Positions 36,394-45,087 of a stretch of DNA of 64,000 nucleotides are shown in pieces. How positions within the stretch are numbered: position 1 is the first letter of the stretch; each line of letters begins with the position of its first letter. Source of the DNA: G965247265 sp965247265 (GTDB lineage Bacteria > Pseudomonadota > Gammaproteobacteria > UBA4575); assembly GCA_965247265.1 (NCBI GenBank), contig OZ252002.1, positions 1,550,001 through 1,614,000 of the forward strand, in the 5' to 3' direction. Both the position numbers and the translations under genes were made by a program. The notes under the pieces were generated by a model. The model was not told the origin of the DNA. It was given only the letters and a program-made list of their open reading frames with translations, and ran no database searches.

Positions 36394-36477
36394 AATTTGG
36401 TTTAGTTTAGTTTACTAGCCCCTGTAGACTTAGTTTAGTGTATGGTGATTAGATAATTAACATTCCAAAAGCTGCCT

Positions 36478-37404
36478 ATGAAACATTTGCTAGCCTTAAT
36501 GGGCGTCATAGTATTGTTAAGCTCTACTCAGTTGCAGGCTGAGCGGTATCTGCTTCCCCCTAATAATGAATCCATAATTGGGCAGCTTGCAATCGTAAGT
36601 GCCCAAAATAGTGACACGTTTCTGGCTATCGCGAGAAAATTTGATATTGGCTTTCAAGAAATTGTTATTGCCAATCCAACCGTTGATCCATGGATTCCAG
36701 GTGAAGGTACGCAGGTCGTTATACCATCTCAATATATCTTACCAGACAGCAAAAGAGAGGGATTAGTACTGAATTTAGCTGAAATGCGTGTGTACTATTT
36801 TCCGAAAAGTGCTAATGGTAAAAAAAAATACGTATACACGTACCCCATAAGCATTGGTCAAGAAGGTTGGGATACGCCGCATAGCCAGACACGTGTTGTC
36901 GCAAAAGCTAAAGATCCGACTTGGTACCCGCCAGAATCAATCAGAAAAGAGCACGAAGAAAAAAATGATCCATTGCCAGCTTCTGTACCGCCTGGCCCCG
37001 ATAATCCATTGGGGGAATATGCTTTGCGCTTGGCAATTCCTGGATACTTAATTCATGGAACCAATGAGCCACGTGGAATCGGCATGAAAGTCACCCACGG
37101 ATGTATTCGTTTGCATTCCGATGATATTAAGGACCTGTTCAATCGAATTCCTGTAGATACACCTGTAACGATTGTTAATCAGCCCTATAAAATTGCTTGG
37201 TACAAAGGTAAGCTCTATGCAGAAATGCATCCAAATGAAGGTGATGAAAGCGCGAGCAACTCACGTAATTTGACGGATTTTGTACGCGCAATTATCGAGG
37301 CTACAGAATCTAAAAAAGACTATAAAGTAGATTGGGATTTGGCTAATCGTTTAGCAAAAAATAAATCAGGGTTGCCTACGATTGTAGGGTCTAAGCTAAA
37401 TTAA
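36478..37404 (+). CDS. L,D-transpeptidase (ErfK/YbiS/YnhG type) with LysM-like domain
   Basis: 308 residues. Signal peptide 1-21 ending 'LQAE'. LysM-like segment 'NSDTFLAIARKFDIGFQEIV' then YkuD catalytic domain with H193 ('YLIHGTNEP'), H207 and catalytic C209 in 'VTHGCIRLHSDD'. Enzymes of this group link the C-terminal lysine of Braun-type lipoproteins to peptidoglycan or make 3-3 crosslinks. The next gene, convergent, encodes a small Lpp/OprI-type lipoprotein that ends in lysine, so lipoprotein tethering is a reasonable guess. Confidence 0.93.
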   Translation: MKHLLALMGVIVLLSSTQLQAERYLLPPNNESIIGQLAIVSAQNSDTFLAIARKFDIGFQEIVIANPTVDPWIPGEGTQVVIPSQYILPDSKREGLVLNLAEMRVYYFPKSANGKKKYVYTYPISIGQEGWDTPHSQTRVVAKAKDPTWYPPESIRKEHEEKNDPLPASVPPGPDNPLGEYALRLAIPGYLIHGTNEPRGIGMKVTHGCIRLHSDDIKDLFNRIPVDTPVTIVNQPYKIAWYKGKLYAEMHPNEGDESASNSRNLTDFVRAIIEATESKKDYKVDWDLANRLAKNKSGLPTIVGSKLN

Positions 37405-37430
37405 AATTTTATTATTTAATTTTTACTAAA

Positions 37431-37458
37431 AAAAAGCCCAGCTAGCTGGGCTTTTTTT
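37431..37458. terminator. Bidirectional Rho-independent terminator
   Basis: Perfect palindrome centred between 37443 and 37444: A-rich arm, GCCCAGCT/AGCTGGGC core, T-rich arm (37431-37456, T run to 37458). It lies between the convergent L,D-transpeptidase and lipoprotein genes and can serve both. Confidence 0.93.
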
Positions 37459-37483
37459 GTGTAGATTAAAAAATTTAATCTAT

Positions 37484-37780
37484 TTACTTAGAGCTCATGG
37501 ATCCACTAAACATACGGCTCATGCGGCGTGAATTTGCATCACAGCATGCTTGAGCTGCATCTGCAGCCGATTGAGCAGAAAGAGCCATATCTTTAGCTGT
37601 AGCAGCGTTATAAGCAGCAGTATTAGCTGTACGAAGCGCTTCTTCAGCAATTGATCGCACCTCAGCCAATGGATCCCCCGCATCTTCTGTTACAGGCTCT
37701 GAAGGTGTAACTTGACACCCAGTAGCGAATGTAGCTGCTAACGCAAATGCTGCAGGATATAGAAGTTTCTTAGATAGCAT
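37484..37780 (-). CDS. Small alanine-rich lipoprotein, Lpp/OprI (alanine-zipper) type
   Basis: 98 residues. Lipobox 'FATGC' puts the lipidated Cys at residue 22. The mature helix is rich in Ala at heptad spacing ('AEEALRTANTAAYNAATAKD', 'MALSAQSAADAAQ'), as in Lpp and OprI trimers. The protein ends '...SMSSK'; a C-terminal lysine is the residue that L,D-transpeptidases attach to meso-diaminopimelate in E. coli Lpp. A 'CC' pair at about residues 78-79 is unusual for the family. Convergent with an L,D-transpeptidase gene. Confidence 0.85.
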   Translation of the reverse strand: MLSKKLLYPAAFALAATFATGCQVTPSEPVTEDAGDPLAEVRSIAEEALRTANTAAYNAATAKDMALSAQSAADAAQACCDANSRRMSRMFSGSMSSK

Positions 37781-38259
37781 ATTATTAACTCCGAAGTTGT
37801 TATTGAAAAAAATCGTACGATTCGTTAATTAACATTGTGCACAGACATCACCATCTCCCCAGGCGAATGATCCAAACTCTTGCAGATTTGGTACTGTAGC
37901 AAACGCCGATATTGTATGTAAAAACGTCACATTTACCAAGTGTATTGTGAGTTAATCTTACATATTTTTAAATAAACCATTGATAAGTGTCTGTGCACTT
38001 TAAATCTATACGGTTATTACGTTAAATTTATTCATTCAATACTAGAGTATTGCATCATCTTTGTGGAGGCTAAAAATTGACCAGTAACCACACATTGAGA
38101 GCTGTGTAATCTAGCTTTTCGTTGGGCTACAATTGCCACTCAAGTGTAATGTAATAGCTTGTAAATATTGAAATTATTGGAACGCACGTAAATTAAAATA
38201 GAAATATCATGCGGCAAATTGATAAAGGTAGATTTGCTATCATATGAATCAGCGGGTTT
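37781..38259. other. 479-bp non-coding stretch between lpp-like and PilZ genes
   Basis: Divergent region that should hold the promoter of the abundant lipoprotein (minus strand) and of the PilZ gene (plus). No coding frame of note, no RNA gene and no clear hairpin terminator are seen. Confidence 0.4.
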
Positions 38260-38592
38260 ATGAAACACAATACAGCAGTTGATGAAGAGCGACGCATCAC
38301 TCGAAGAAAAAATTGTCCATCTAATTTGCGAGTGTATTGCCCTCAGCTCAATATTTCACGTTGCCAACCCGCGAACCTTAGTACGCGTGGTGCATTTGTT
38401 GACCTTATTCCCGATCATGCATATGTTGGTAGACGCGTACAATTAGTGTTTTCAATTGTCAATGAAAAAACAGTGAAGCTTATTCGTGTGTGGGCCGTCA
38501 TTGTGCATTTATCCAAGGAAGGTATAGGATTTGGGTTTACGCACAAATACCGTTCATCGCGAAACGATAATGATTCGATGCAATCTGTCTAA
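38260..38592 (+). CDS. PilZ-domain protein, probable c-di-GMP binder
   Basis: 110 residues. The N-terminal 'DEERRITRRKNCPSNLRVYC' supplies an arginine-rich RxxxR-type switch and 'NLSTRGAFVDLIPDHAYVG' is the (D/N)xSxxG segment, followed by 'RRVQLVFSI' and 'GIGFGFTHKY'. Both halves of the c-di-GMP site are present, unlike the PilZ after holB. Stand-alone PilZ proteins act as receptors for many outputs; the partner here is unknown. The FHA gene 133 bp downstream is in the same direction. Confidence 0.85.
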   Translation: MKHNTAVDEERRITRRKNCPSNLRVYCPQLNISRCQPANLSTRGAFVDLIPDHAYVGRRVQLVFSIVNEKTVKLIRVWAVIVHLSKEGIGFGFTHKYRSSRNDNDSMQSV

Positions 38593-38725
38593 ATCCATGA
38601 ATTAATTGGGTATATTTACTTAAATTTTGCTCATCTACAGACATGTATGTTGATGGAAATCACATTTTAGATGCAATTACCTCAATATAATTAGGCATAA
38701 AAGTATTATTGGTGTCCAGGCAGGC

Positions 38726-39235
38726 ATGGCTAAAGCGCAACCCAAACCGTATGTTCAACGTGATAGTGATCGGCGTACAAACGACGATACTGTTCAATTT
38801 CCGTTATTGGACAGTGAATTTAACATAGTGCGCAAAGATCGCCGCCGTATTCCAGATCGTCGTAAAGCAAATTTGAAGTTAATTTGGCAAGAGAACCAGC
38901 CCATTTCCCAAACGAATGAGCTTAGCTTGGAAATTGATGGTGAAAGTTATTATTTTGATACGCATCTGGATAAATTTTGTTTTGGGCGATCACTGCAGTG
39001 CGATGTGCGATTTGATGGCAAATTTGTGTCTAAAGACCATGCTCACATCACGTACCGAAATGGCGAATTTGTTCTCCAAGATACCAGCCTTAATGGAACG
39101 TTTGTTGAGACAGAGGAGCTTGGTAAGATTCGCTTGCAAGGTAAAAAAGTGTATTTAACCGGAAGTGGTAAAATTAGCTTAGGCACTCCCATCCGAAGAG
39201 AAGAGCAGCAACTTATATTATTTCACTGCATCTGA
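38726..39235 (+). CDS. FHA-domain protein
   Basis: 169 residues. A basic N-terminal region with 'RKDRRRIPDRRKANLKLIW' precedes one forkhead-associated domain: 'FCFGRSLQCDVRFDGKFVSK' with the conserved GR and S, 'DHAHITYRNGEFVLQD' (SxxH replaced by SKDH) and 'TSLNGTFV'. FHA domains bind phosphothreonine peptides. No kinase gene is close. It ends in TGA, showing that TGA is a normal stop codon in this genome. Confidence 0.92.
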   Translation: MAKAQPKPYVQRDSDRRTNDDTVQFPLLDSEFNIVRKDRRRIPDRRKANLKLIWQENQPISQTNELSLEIDGESYYFDTHLDKFCFGRSLQCDVRFDGKFVSKDHAHITYRNGEFVLQDTSLNGTFVETEELGKIRLQGKKVYLTGSGKISLGTPIRREEQQLILFHCI

Positions 39236-39519
39236 TTGTTATTGAAATTTAGGCAATTAACGATACACTTCGTTGCATATCTATCTGAATTGCATATGTT
39301 TTTACCATTTAGACTATTGTCTTAATAGTAACCGCAGAATGCCAAGTAGAAGTACAATAAGCGCAAATAGTAGGTTTAGAGAAATCGATATGTCCAATTA
39401 AAATTGTAATTATTGTTTTATTATTATTATTCGTACAATTATAGGCTTAATTTGATTTAAAAAATACATTAATATAAAAAAATAATAATTATAAATTTCT
39501 TGTTGGCGTAAATTTCAGT

Positions 39520-40632
39520 GTGAATAGTCTCCATAAAAAAGCTCGTGAACTTTTAGCAGAAGCAGATGTAGACATTAATGGTAATCGTCCGTGGGATCTG
39601 CAAATTCATAATGACCATTTTTACAAACGCGTATTCGCAGAGGGCGGGTTGGGAATGGGAGAATCCTATATGGATGGCTGGTGGGATGTTGAATCATTAG
39701 ACGAATTTTTTTGTAAAGTATTAGCCGCCAGGCTTGATAAGAAGCTTAATCCATACAAAATGATCTGGTTGGCACTTCAATCAAAGCTTATTAATCTTCA
39801 AAGTATTCGTCGAGCATTTCAAGTAGGACAAGCGCACTACGATGTAGGTAATGATTTATTTAGTGTAATGCTAGATAAACGGCTCACGTATACGTGTGGG
39901 TACTGGAAAAATGCAAGTAATCTTGATGAAGCGCAAGAAAATAAGCTAGATCTGGTTTGTAGAAAAATTGGGCTTAAAAGTAGTCAAAAGGTTCTTGATA
40001 TTGGATGTGGCTGGGGTAGTTTTTTAAAATTCGCTGCCGAAAATTACGGTGCGAAAGCTGTTGGAGTAACCGTTTCAAAAGAGCAGGCAGAATTTGCAAA
40101 GCAAATTTGCAAAGGATTGCCGATTGAAATCAGGTTGCAAGATTATCGAGAGCTCGACGAGAAATTCGATCATATTATTTCACTCGGCATGTTTGAACAT
40201 GTAGGGAATAAAAATTATAAAAAATACATGGAAGTGGTTTCTCGCTGCCTGAAGGATGACGGGCTATTTTTACTGCACACCATTGGTGCAATCAAAGCAC
40301 GTGCTACACCTGAGCCGTGGATCAATAAGTATATATTCCCTAATGGTATCATTCCATCTATGGCAAATATCAGCAGTGCAGTAGAAAAATATTTCGTCTT
40401 GGAGGATTTTCATAATTTCGGACCTGATTATGATAAAACTCTCATGGCTTGGTTTCATAATTTTGACGCAAACTGGACTAATTTGAGTGAAATTTATGGT
40501 GAACGGTTTTATAGAATGTGGAAATACTATTTATTGGGTTGTGCGGGCGCGTTTCGTGCACGCGATATACAACTATGGCAGTTAGTATTTACAAAAAATG
40601 GGATACCTGGCGGGTATACGCCGATCACATAA
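39520..40632 (+). CDS. cfa: Cyclopropane-fatty-acyl-phospholipid synthase
   Basis: 370 residues, GTG start. Adds a methylene group from S-adenosylmethionine to cis double bonds of membrane phospholipids. Matches E. coli Cfa along its length: 'INGNRPWDLQIHNDHFYKRV', 'GMGESYMDGWWDVESLDEFF', 'QAHYDVGNDLFSVMLD', SAM motif 'VLDIGCGWGSFL', 'ISLGMFEHVGNKNYKKYMEV', 'WINKYIFPNGIIPS' and 'LLGCAGAFRARDIQLWQLVF'. The 284 bp upstream are very AT-rich without a coding frame. The next gene follows after 27 bp. Confidence 0.96.
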   Translation: MNSLHKKARELLAEADVDINGNRPWDLQIHNDHFYKRVFAEGGLGMGESYMDGWWDVESLDEFFCKVLAARLDKKLNPYKMIWLALQSKLINLQSIRRAFQVGQAHYDVGNDLFSVMLDKRLTYTCGYWKNASNLDEAQENKLDLVCRKIGLKSSQKVLDIGCGWGSFLKFAAENYGAKAVGVTVSKEQAEFAKQICKGLPIEIRLQDYRELDEKFDHIISLGMFEHVGNKNYKKYMEVVSRCLKDDGLFLLHTIGAIKARATPEPWINKYIFPNGIIPSMANISSAVEKYFVLEDFHNFGPDYDKTLMAWFHNFDANWTNLSEIYGERFYRMWKYYLLGCAGAFRARDIQLWQLVFTKNGIPGGYTPIT

Positions 40633-40659
40633 CTAAATCAATGTAAAAAGCTTAATGCT

Positions 40660-41103
40660 GTGCCACGTTTTATTTCCATAACTAAAGCTGCGCATCTAGC
40701 AAATGTATCGGCAAAAGATGTTCGGGAAAAAATTCATAATAAGCAATTGGCTTCAACGCGAGGCTATATTCACATCGACGATCTTATGGAATGTTTCCCT
40801 CAAGTTCAAAGAGAAGAGGCCGATATTCATCTTTTAGTAGCTAAAATTAAAGCCGACTCATTTGCAACAGGTGCGGCAAAACAGCACCAAACGTTGACAC
40901 TTGCTGATCTAAAACAAGAAATGAAAAAGCTGCAAAATAATGTAGATTTTTATCATGAAAGGGCTCAGAAGTTTGAAGAACTTGTTTTACAACTTAGAAA
41001 CAATTTAGAAGAAATGCAGCAGGTAATGGGAAAGAGCCAGCGTATTCAAGGGCTGATTCATTGGTTGGATCAGCGTATTAGCGAAATACATCGAAATACT
41101 TAA
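40660..41103 (+). CDS. Helix-turn-helix plus coiled-coil protein, function unknown
   Basis: 147 residues, GTG start. The N-terminal part 'ISITKAAHLANVSAKDVREK' and 'IHNKQLASTRGYIHIDDLM' resembles an excisionase/MerR-like winged helix that recognises a domain-swap of a 'KxG' type, then a long coiled coil from about residue 80 to 130 ('LKQEMKKLQNNVDFYHERAQ', 'KFEELVLQLRNNLEEMQQ'). No named family is recognised. 27 bp after cfa and likely on the same transcript. Confidence 0.65.
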   Translation: MPRFISITKAAHLANVSAKDVREKIHNKQLASTRGYIHIDDLMECFPQVQREEADIHLLVAKIKADSFATGAAKQHQTLTLADLKQEMKKLQNNVDFYHERAQKFEELVLQLRNNLEEMQQVMGKSQRIQGLIHWLDQRISEIHRNT

Positions 41104-41544
41104 ATCTAAGATAGATAATTAGCTTAAATTCAAAAAATATATAGATATTAGTGAGTTATATAAAATAAGTCTTTAAAAAACAGAATAGGCACTATATCTA
41201 GCTATATTCTTATTAGTCTCGCCGAAGATAACCCGCCATGAAATCAGAATGAAAGTTATAGAAATATTTTGTTTTCTTCATTGCATGATCACAATCATTA
41301 CAACATTCAATTAATACTAGGTACTTACTCAATTCGTTTCTGAGTAACTAAATTCATATTGAATATATTTAGTTACTAGTCGACCAAATTACTGCTATTT
41401 TATTTGCTGCCACCACGTGAATATAAATACTTTTTGTTCAATACATGTTTACGTATAATCACGGGCAAATAAGATTAAAAATTGATGACTCGGATGTGAG
41501 ACTACGCGCATCAAAATTAAAGATTAACATTACTGGAGAAATAG
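41104..41544. other. 441-bp non-coding stretch upstream of the repeat protein gene
   Basis: No coding frame of note. Holds an 11-bp inverted repeat (listed separately) and ends in the ribosome site ACTGGAGAA before the ATG at 41545. Confidence 0.4.
41343..41377. repeat. Inverted repeat, 11-bp arms, 13-bp spacer
   Basis: Arms AGTAACTAAAT (41343-41353) and ATTTAGTTACT (41367-41377) are perfect complements. No T run follows, so it is not a standard terminator. It lies 168 bp before the repeat-protein gene and could be an operator or an mRNA hairpin. Confidence 0.6.
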
Positions 41545-42741
41545 ATGAAAGTTAAAAGAATATACATTACAGCGGTCTCATTTTTACTGTTTTCTTCCCT
41601 ATCCATAGTGGCGGCAGAGTCGGAAAACACGGGCGTTGCAGCGGATACGCAGGAACCGGAAATTACTGCTAAGGCTGAAACAACTGACAATACAGGTTCC
41701 GCCTTGCCTAATGCCAAAGCTGGAGAATGCTATGCAAAAGACATCATTCCTGCGGAATACAAAACAGAGTCTCAAAAGTTAATAATTAAAGAGGCATCCT
41801 CGAAGATTGAAATCATTCCGGCCAAGTACGAGTGGGTGGAAGAAAAAGTTTTGATTAAAGAAGCCTCAAAAAAACTTGTTCCTGTTCCAGCTACTTATTC
41901 GGCAGTCAGCGAAAAAGTGTTAGTAACACCTGCAGAAAAAATTTGGACAAAAGGCGGTGCTAAAGATGCGGCAAAGGCTAATCTATCGCTACTTGCTGGA
42001 GCTGCTGCAAATGGAATGGATATAGTAAATGCAAAATTAGGAAATTGTTTTGTGGAGCATTTTATTCCTGCGCAATATAAAACAGAGACACAGCAAGTTT
42101 TGAAGTTTGAGTCATCACATAAAATTGAAATAATTCCAGCTAAGTACCAAGCGGTCGAAGAAAAGGTATTGGTAAAAGAAGCATCTGCAAAGCTTGTAGG
42201 AGTTCCTGCAGTTTATGACACGGTAACGGAAAAAGTGTTAGTTAAACCGGCAACGACAGAATGGAAAAAAGGAAGAGGTCCAGTTGAACGACTGGATAAC
42301 AGTACCGGTGAGATTATGTGCCTTATTGAAGTTCCTGCTGTTTACAAAACTGTAGCGCAGAAAAAAATTAAAACACTTGCCTCGGTTAAAGTAATAGAAG
42401 TGCCGGCAGTATATAAGGTGGTTAAAAAACGAAAACTTGCGAGCCCTGCAACAGAAAAGAAGATTGAAATACCTGCTAAAACAGAGGTTGTGACAAGAAA
42501 TGTCAAAGTAAAAGAAGAGGCAATGCAATGGCGTGGCGTATTGTGTGAAACCAATATGAGCCCTGAATTGATTACTAAAATTCAAAGTGCGCTGAAAAAA
42601 GCTGGACTTAATCCTGGTGCAGTTGATGGTAAAATTGGTAACCAAACCATGGTTGCTGTAGATGCATACCAAAGAAAAAATGGTCTACCACGTGGTGGGC
42701 TAACGTTGCAAACCATCGAAAAATTAGGAATACAAGTTTAG
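41545..42741 (+). CDS. Exported PAxY-repeat protein with C-terminal peptidoglycan-binding domain
   Basis: 398 residues. Signal peptide 1-24 ('LSIVAAES'). Nine repeats of exactly 23 residues starting PAxY (last one PAKT) occur in three trios: starts at 69, 92, 115; 175, 198, 221; and 264, 287, 310. The typical unit is 'PAKYQAVEEKVLVKEASAKL' plus a three-residue link. Each trio is preceded by a cysteine (C62, C168, C259) and a fourth cysteine is C334. Residues about 338-396 form a peptidoglycan-binding domain ('LITKIQSALKKAGLNPGAVD', 'GKIGNQTMVAVDAYQRKNG'). Strand-rich repeats of this kind suggest an elongated wall-bound surface protein. Function is unknown. A strong terminator follows. Confidence 0.85.
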   Translation: MKVKRIYITAVSFLLFSSLSIVAAESENTGVAADTQEPEITAKAETTDNTGSALPNAKAGECYAKDIIPAEYKTESQKLIIKEASSKIEIIPAKYEWVEEKVLIKEASKKLVPVPATYSAVSEKVLVTPAEKIWTKGGAKDAAKANLSLLAGAAANGMDIVNAKLGNCFVEHFIPAQYKTETQQVLKFESSHKIEIIPAKYQAVEEKVLVKEASAKLVGVPAVYDTVTEKVLVKPATTEWKKGRGPVERLDNSTGEIMCLIEVPAVYKTVAQKKIKTLASVKVIEVPAVYKVVKKRKLASPATEKKIEIPAKTEVVTRNVKVKEEAMQWRGVLCETNMSPELITKIQSALKKAGLNPGAVDGKIGNQTMVAVDAYQRKNGLPRGGLTLQTIEKLGIQV

Positions 42742-42762
42742 AGTAAATCTATTTATTAAACT

Positions 42763-42795
42763 AAAAAGCCCTGCGATCATTGCAGGGCTTTTTTT
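42763..42795 (+). terminator. Rho-independent terminator after the PAxY-repeat gene
   Basis: 12-bp stem, 42763-42774 with 42782-42793, 7-base loop, T run to 42795. It can also act for the convergent hinT transcript because the 5' arm starts with A5. Confidence 0.93.
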
Positions 42796-42846
42796 ATATG
42801 CTTGATGTTGAATACTTAAACTAAACCTAAAACAGTAATTTTGTGT

Positions 42847-43188
42847 TCAGCCAGGAGGCCAACTAAAAGCCCTACCTGCAAGTAAATGGACATGCAAATG
42901 AAATACAGTTTGTCCCGCTGCCTCACCATTATTTATTATTAATCGAAACGCATCACCAAATCCTAATTCATTTGCAATATCTTTTGCCTTCAACAGCAAA
43001 TGACCGAGTAGCTGTTGGTCGTTATCTACAGCGTTGGCGAGCTTTTGAATAGGTTTTTTTGGGATTAATAGAATATGTGTCGGGGCCTGGGGGTTAATAT
43101 CATTGAAGGCTAGACACAAATCATCTTCATAAACAATTTCAGCGGGTATCTCACGGTTTATTACCTTCGTAAAAATAGTTTCACTCAT
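42847..43188 (-). CDS. hinT: HinT-type histidine triad nucleotide-binding protein
   Basis: 113 residues. HIT hydrolase acting on AMP-lysine-like phosphoramidates. 'TIFTKVINREIPAEIVYEDD' start, 'DINPQAPTHILLIPKKPI', and the triad 'QTVFHLHVHLLAGRAFSWPP' with HxHxH. Length and motif are those of bacterial HinT. Convergent with the repeat-protein gene, separated by a terminator. Confidence 0.95.
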   Translation of the reverse strand: MSETIFTKVINREIPAEIVYEDDLCLAFNDINPQAPTHILLIPKKPIQKLANAVDNDQQLLGHLLLKAKDIANELGFGDAFRLIINNGEAAGQTVFHLHVHLLAGRAFSWPPG

Positions 43189-43241
43189 TTTTGTAAAGCT
43201 TAATTGTGGTTACTAGTATTCTCGGACCGATTCAGATTTAG

Positions 43242-43667
43242 TTAAGAGCTTACTAGTGTGAGTAGTTTGTTTTGTAGCCATTTAAAGCGTGTGATTTGTT
43301 GTTTGTCGCTCACTTCAATATTTTCATAGCGCAAATCACCTTTTATGGCTTGTATGCGCCCGTCATTTTGTTCATTAGCGCATGACCAATTTTTACGATT
43401 AGTGATTAAGCAATCGTGATAAGTTACGGCTGAATCGATGGGTTCACTGTTTGTGGTTACGAGGTTATTTTTCTTATCGACATTATAAGTTATTACAGGG
43501 TCATCTAGCCATTTGCCTTTGCAAAAGGAGTTATCCAAAATCATTTCAGTACAAGTCTGATTGTATACCTGCAGCTTATTTGAATAGGGATTAATATCCA
43601 TGATCCAAAGAAGGCAGGCTATCCCTGCTAGGATTAATATGGCAAGTATAAAGTCGCTGAAGCTCAC
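43242..43667 (-). CDS. Membrane-anchored protein of unknown function
   Basis: 141 residues. One N-terminal membrane helix 'FILAILILAGIACLLWIM' (about residues 6-23), then a periplasmic part with four cysteines ('TCTEMILDNSFCKGKWLDD', 'YHDCLITNRKNWSCANEQ') that could form two disulfides. No family is recognised. It lies 53 bp upstream of hinT on the same strand. Confidence 0.65.
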   Translation of the reverse strand: MSFSDFILAILILAGIACLLWIMDINPYSNKLQVYNQTCTEMILDNSFCKGKWLDDPVITYNVDKKNNLVTTNSEPIDSAVTYHDCLITNRKNWSCANEQNDGRIQAIKGDLRYENIEVSDKQQITRFKWLQNKLLTLVSS

Positions 43668-43832
43668 ATTAATTAATTATGCATACTTGTGCTAAAAGTA
43701 TAGCGAGAGATTGGCGTTTTTAAAAGAAGATAGTATCTTATTAAATGTATTTATTGATTCAATTAGTTATTACTAAGTCAAAATCTGCAACACATGAGAC
43801 ACGTATGTTATAGGCGCTTGAATACTGAGCGC

Positions 43833-44426
43833 TTATAGTACTCCACCAAGATCAAAGCGAAGTGCAAATCCAATCGCATCATCTTCAACATCACCTACTG
43901 CAGGCACGTAGTGTGCTTTTAAAGTTGTACGACCACTTTTAAAATACGCATAGGGCACAGCTGCTAGCCGAGGCGAAAATCCGCCGCTGTCATATCCTGT
44001 AACAACGCCACCCAATACCCCTAATCCAAACCACTCTGTAAATAAATTACGCTCTAGACCTGCTCCAAAGTATGTACTGAATTTATCAATACTGTTTTCA
44101 AAGAAACCACCTGCAATATAGAATTTTTCAAGGTGATATTCTAAACCGAGTCCGGGATTAAACTCATTGTAATCTTCATCGCTACTAGCGCTTGGATGGT
44201 ATGAGGCTAAGTTAATTTGTAGAAAAAGCCGACCATCTTCAAGTATTGAGTCATCACCAACAGCATAAATGTTTTTAGATGATTGCTTTTCATGTTCGTC
44301 AGGGACTTGGTATACATCTTCTGATTTAGCCAGCTGAATATCTTCGGCAAATGAAGAATTCGCCACTAGACCGATGGCAATTGCTGCCAAAAGCAAAATT
44401 TTATAGATTAAAGCTTGATGCTGCAT
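43833..44426 (-). CDS. Probable outer-membrane beta-barrel protein, unknown function
   Basis: 197 residues. Signal peptide 1-27 ('LVANSSFAED'). From about residue 65 the sequence alternates hydrophobic and polar residues in short strands: 'LFLQINLASYH', 'GLGLEYHLEKFYIAGGFF', 'STYFGAGLERNLF', 'VPYAYFKSGRTTLKAHYVPA' and ends 'IGFALRFDLGGVL', consistent with an eight-stranded barrel of PagP/OmpW-like size. No catalytic motif is identified. Stand-alone gene. Confidence 0.6.
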   Translation of the reverse strand: MQHQALIYKILLLAAIAIGLVANSSFAEDIQLAKSEDVYQVPDEHEKQSSKNIYAVGDDSILEDGRLFLQINLASYHPSASSDEDYNEFNPGLGLEYHLEKFYIAGGFFENSIDKFSTYFGAGLERNLFTEWFGLGVLGGVVTGYDSGGFSPRLAAVPYAYFKSGRTTLKAHYVPAVGDVEDDAIGFALRFDLGGVL

Positions 44427-44621
44427 TTCCGTATGCTCCCACTTGAGTTGAGTACGCTAAAGGCGAATAAAACAATAATTTGTAAAGAGTTTTTCTGTGA
44501 GTATTGGGACATAAATACCACTTAGAATGGCGGGATTACCGATGAAGGGATTGAGATTTGCCGATGAAATGTAAAGCTGTAGGGCGTCAGTTTCAAGATT
44601 GCCCCTATCGCGTGTTTTGCC

Positions 44622-45050
44622 TCACATTATTAGAGGATCTTTATTGGCTTTAGATCGAATCCAATTGAGTGATGTTAATACCTTTGGAATCAAAACTAGC
44701 TTGCGCTCGAGTTTGTATTTGCCAGGGAAATTCATCATGGAAATTCCAATTAGAATAGTAAGTATCCCTTGCCCAGGGAATACTAGCATCAGTATTCCCA
44801 ACATCAATAATATAAAACCTGAGATGTTTTTGATGCTTATAAGAAATTTTGCTAATAGTGGGTGCTTACTTCTAGTGCTTATTCTGTTACGACGATTTAA
44901 TTGAAAATAGTTGGTAGGTAATTGCACTACAATCAATGGGATTACTGCAAGGCTGACTAAAAATAGGGCGAATGAGACCCACGCTAAGACTAAATATTCA
45001 TGTTCGTATTGGTGTAAAAATTCCAGCATAGCAATAGATTTGAGAGGCAT
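44622..45050 (-). CDS. PGPGW-like membrane protein
   Basis: 142 residues. Two membrane parts: 'LVLAWVSFALFLVSLAVIPL' near the N-terminus and 'NISGFILLMLGILMLVFPGQ' followed by 'GILTILIGISMMNFPGKYKL'. The second has the layout of the PGPGW family (PGQG in place of PGPG). Role unknown. The start may be the ATG at 45026 rather than 45050; neither has a good ribosome site. Confidence 0.65.
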   Translation of the reverse strand: MPLKSIAMLEFLHQYEHEYLVLAWVSFALFLVSLAVIPLIVVQLPTNYFQLNRRNRISTRSKHPLLAKFLISIKNISGFILLMLGILMLVFPGQGILTILIGISMMNFPGKYKLERKLVLIPKVLTSLNWIRSKANKDPLIM

Positions 45051-45087
45051 ATTCTACCCATGCTAATGATACTTTGTGTATTTTCTG

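Noticed and set aside
42238..42672. 144-codon minus-strand frame inside the repeat protein gene
   Set aside because: Antisense to the PAxY repeats; its own regularity comes from that repeat.
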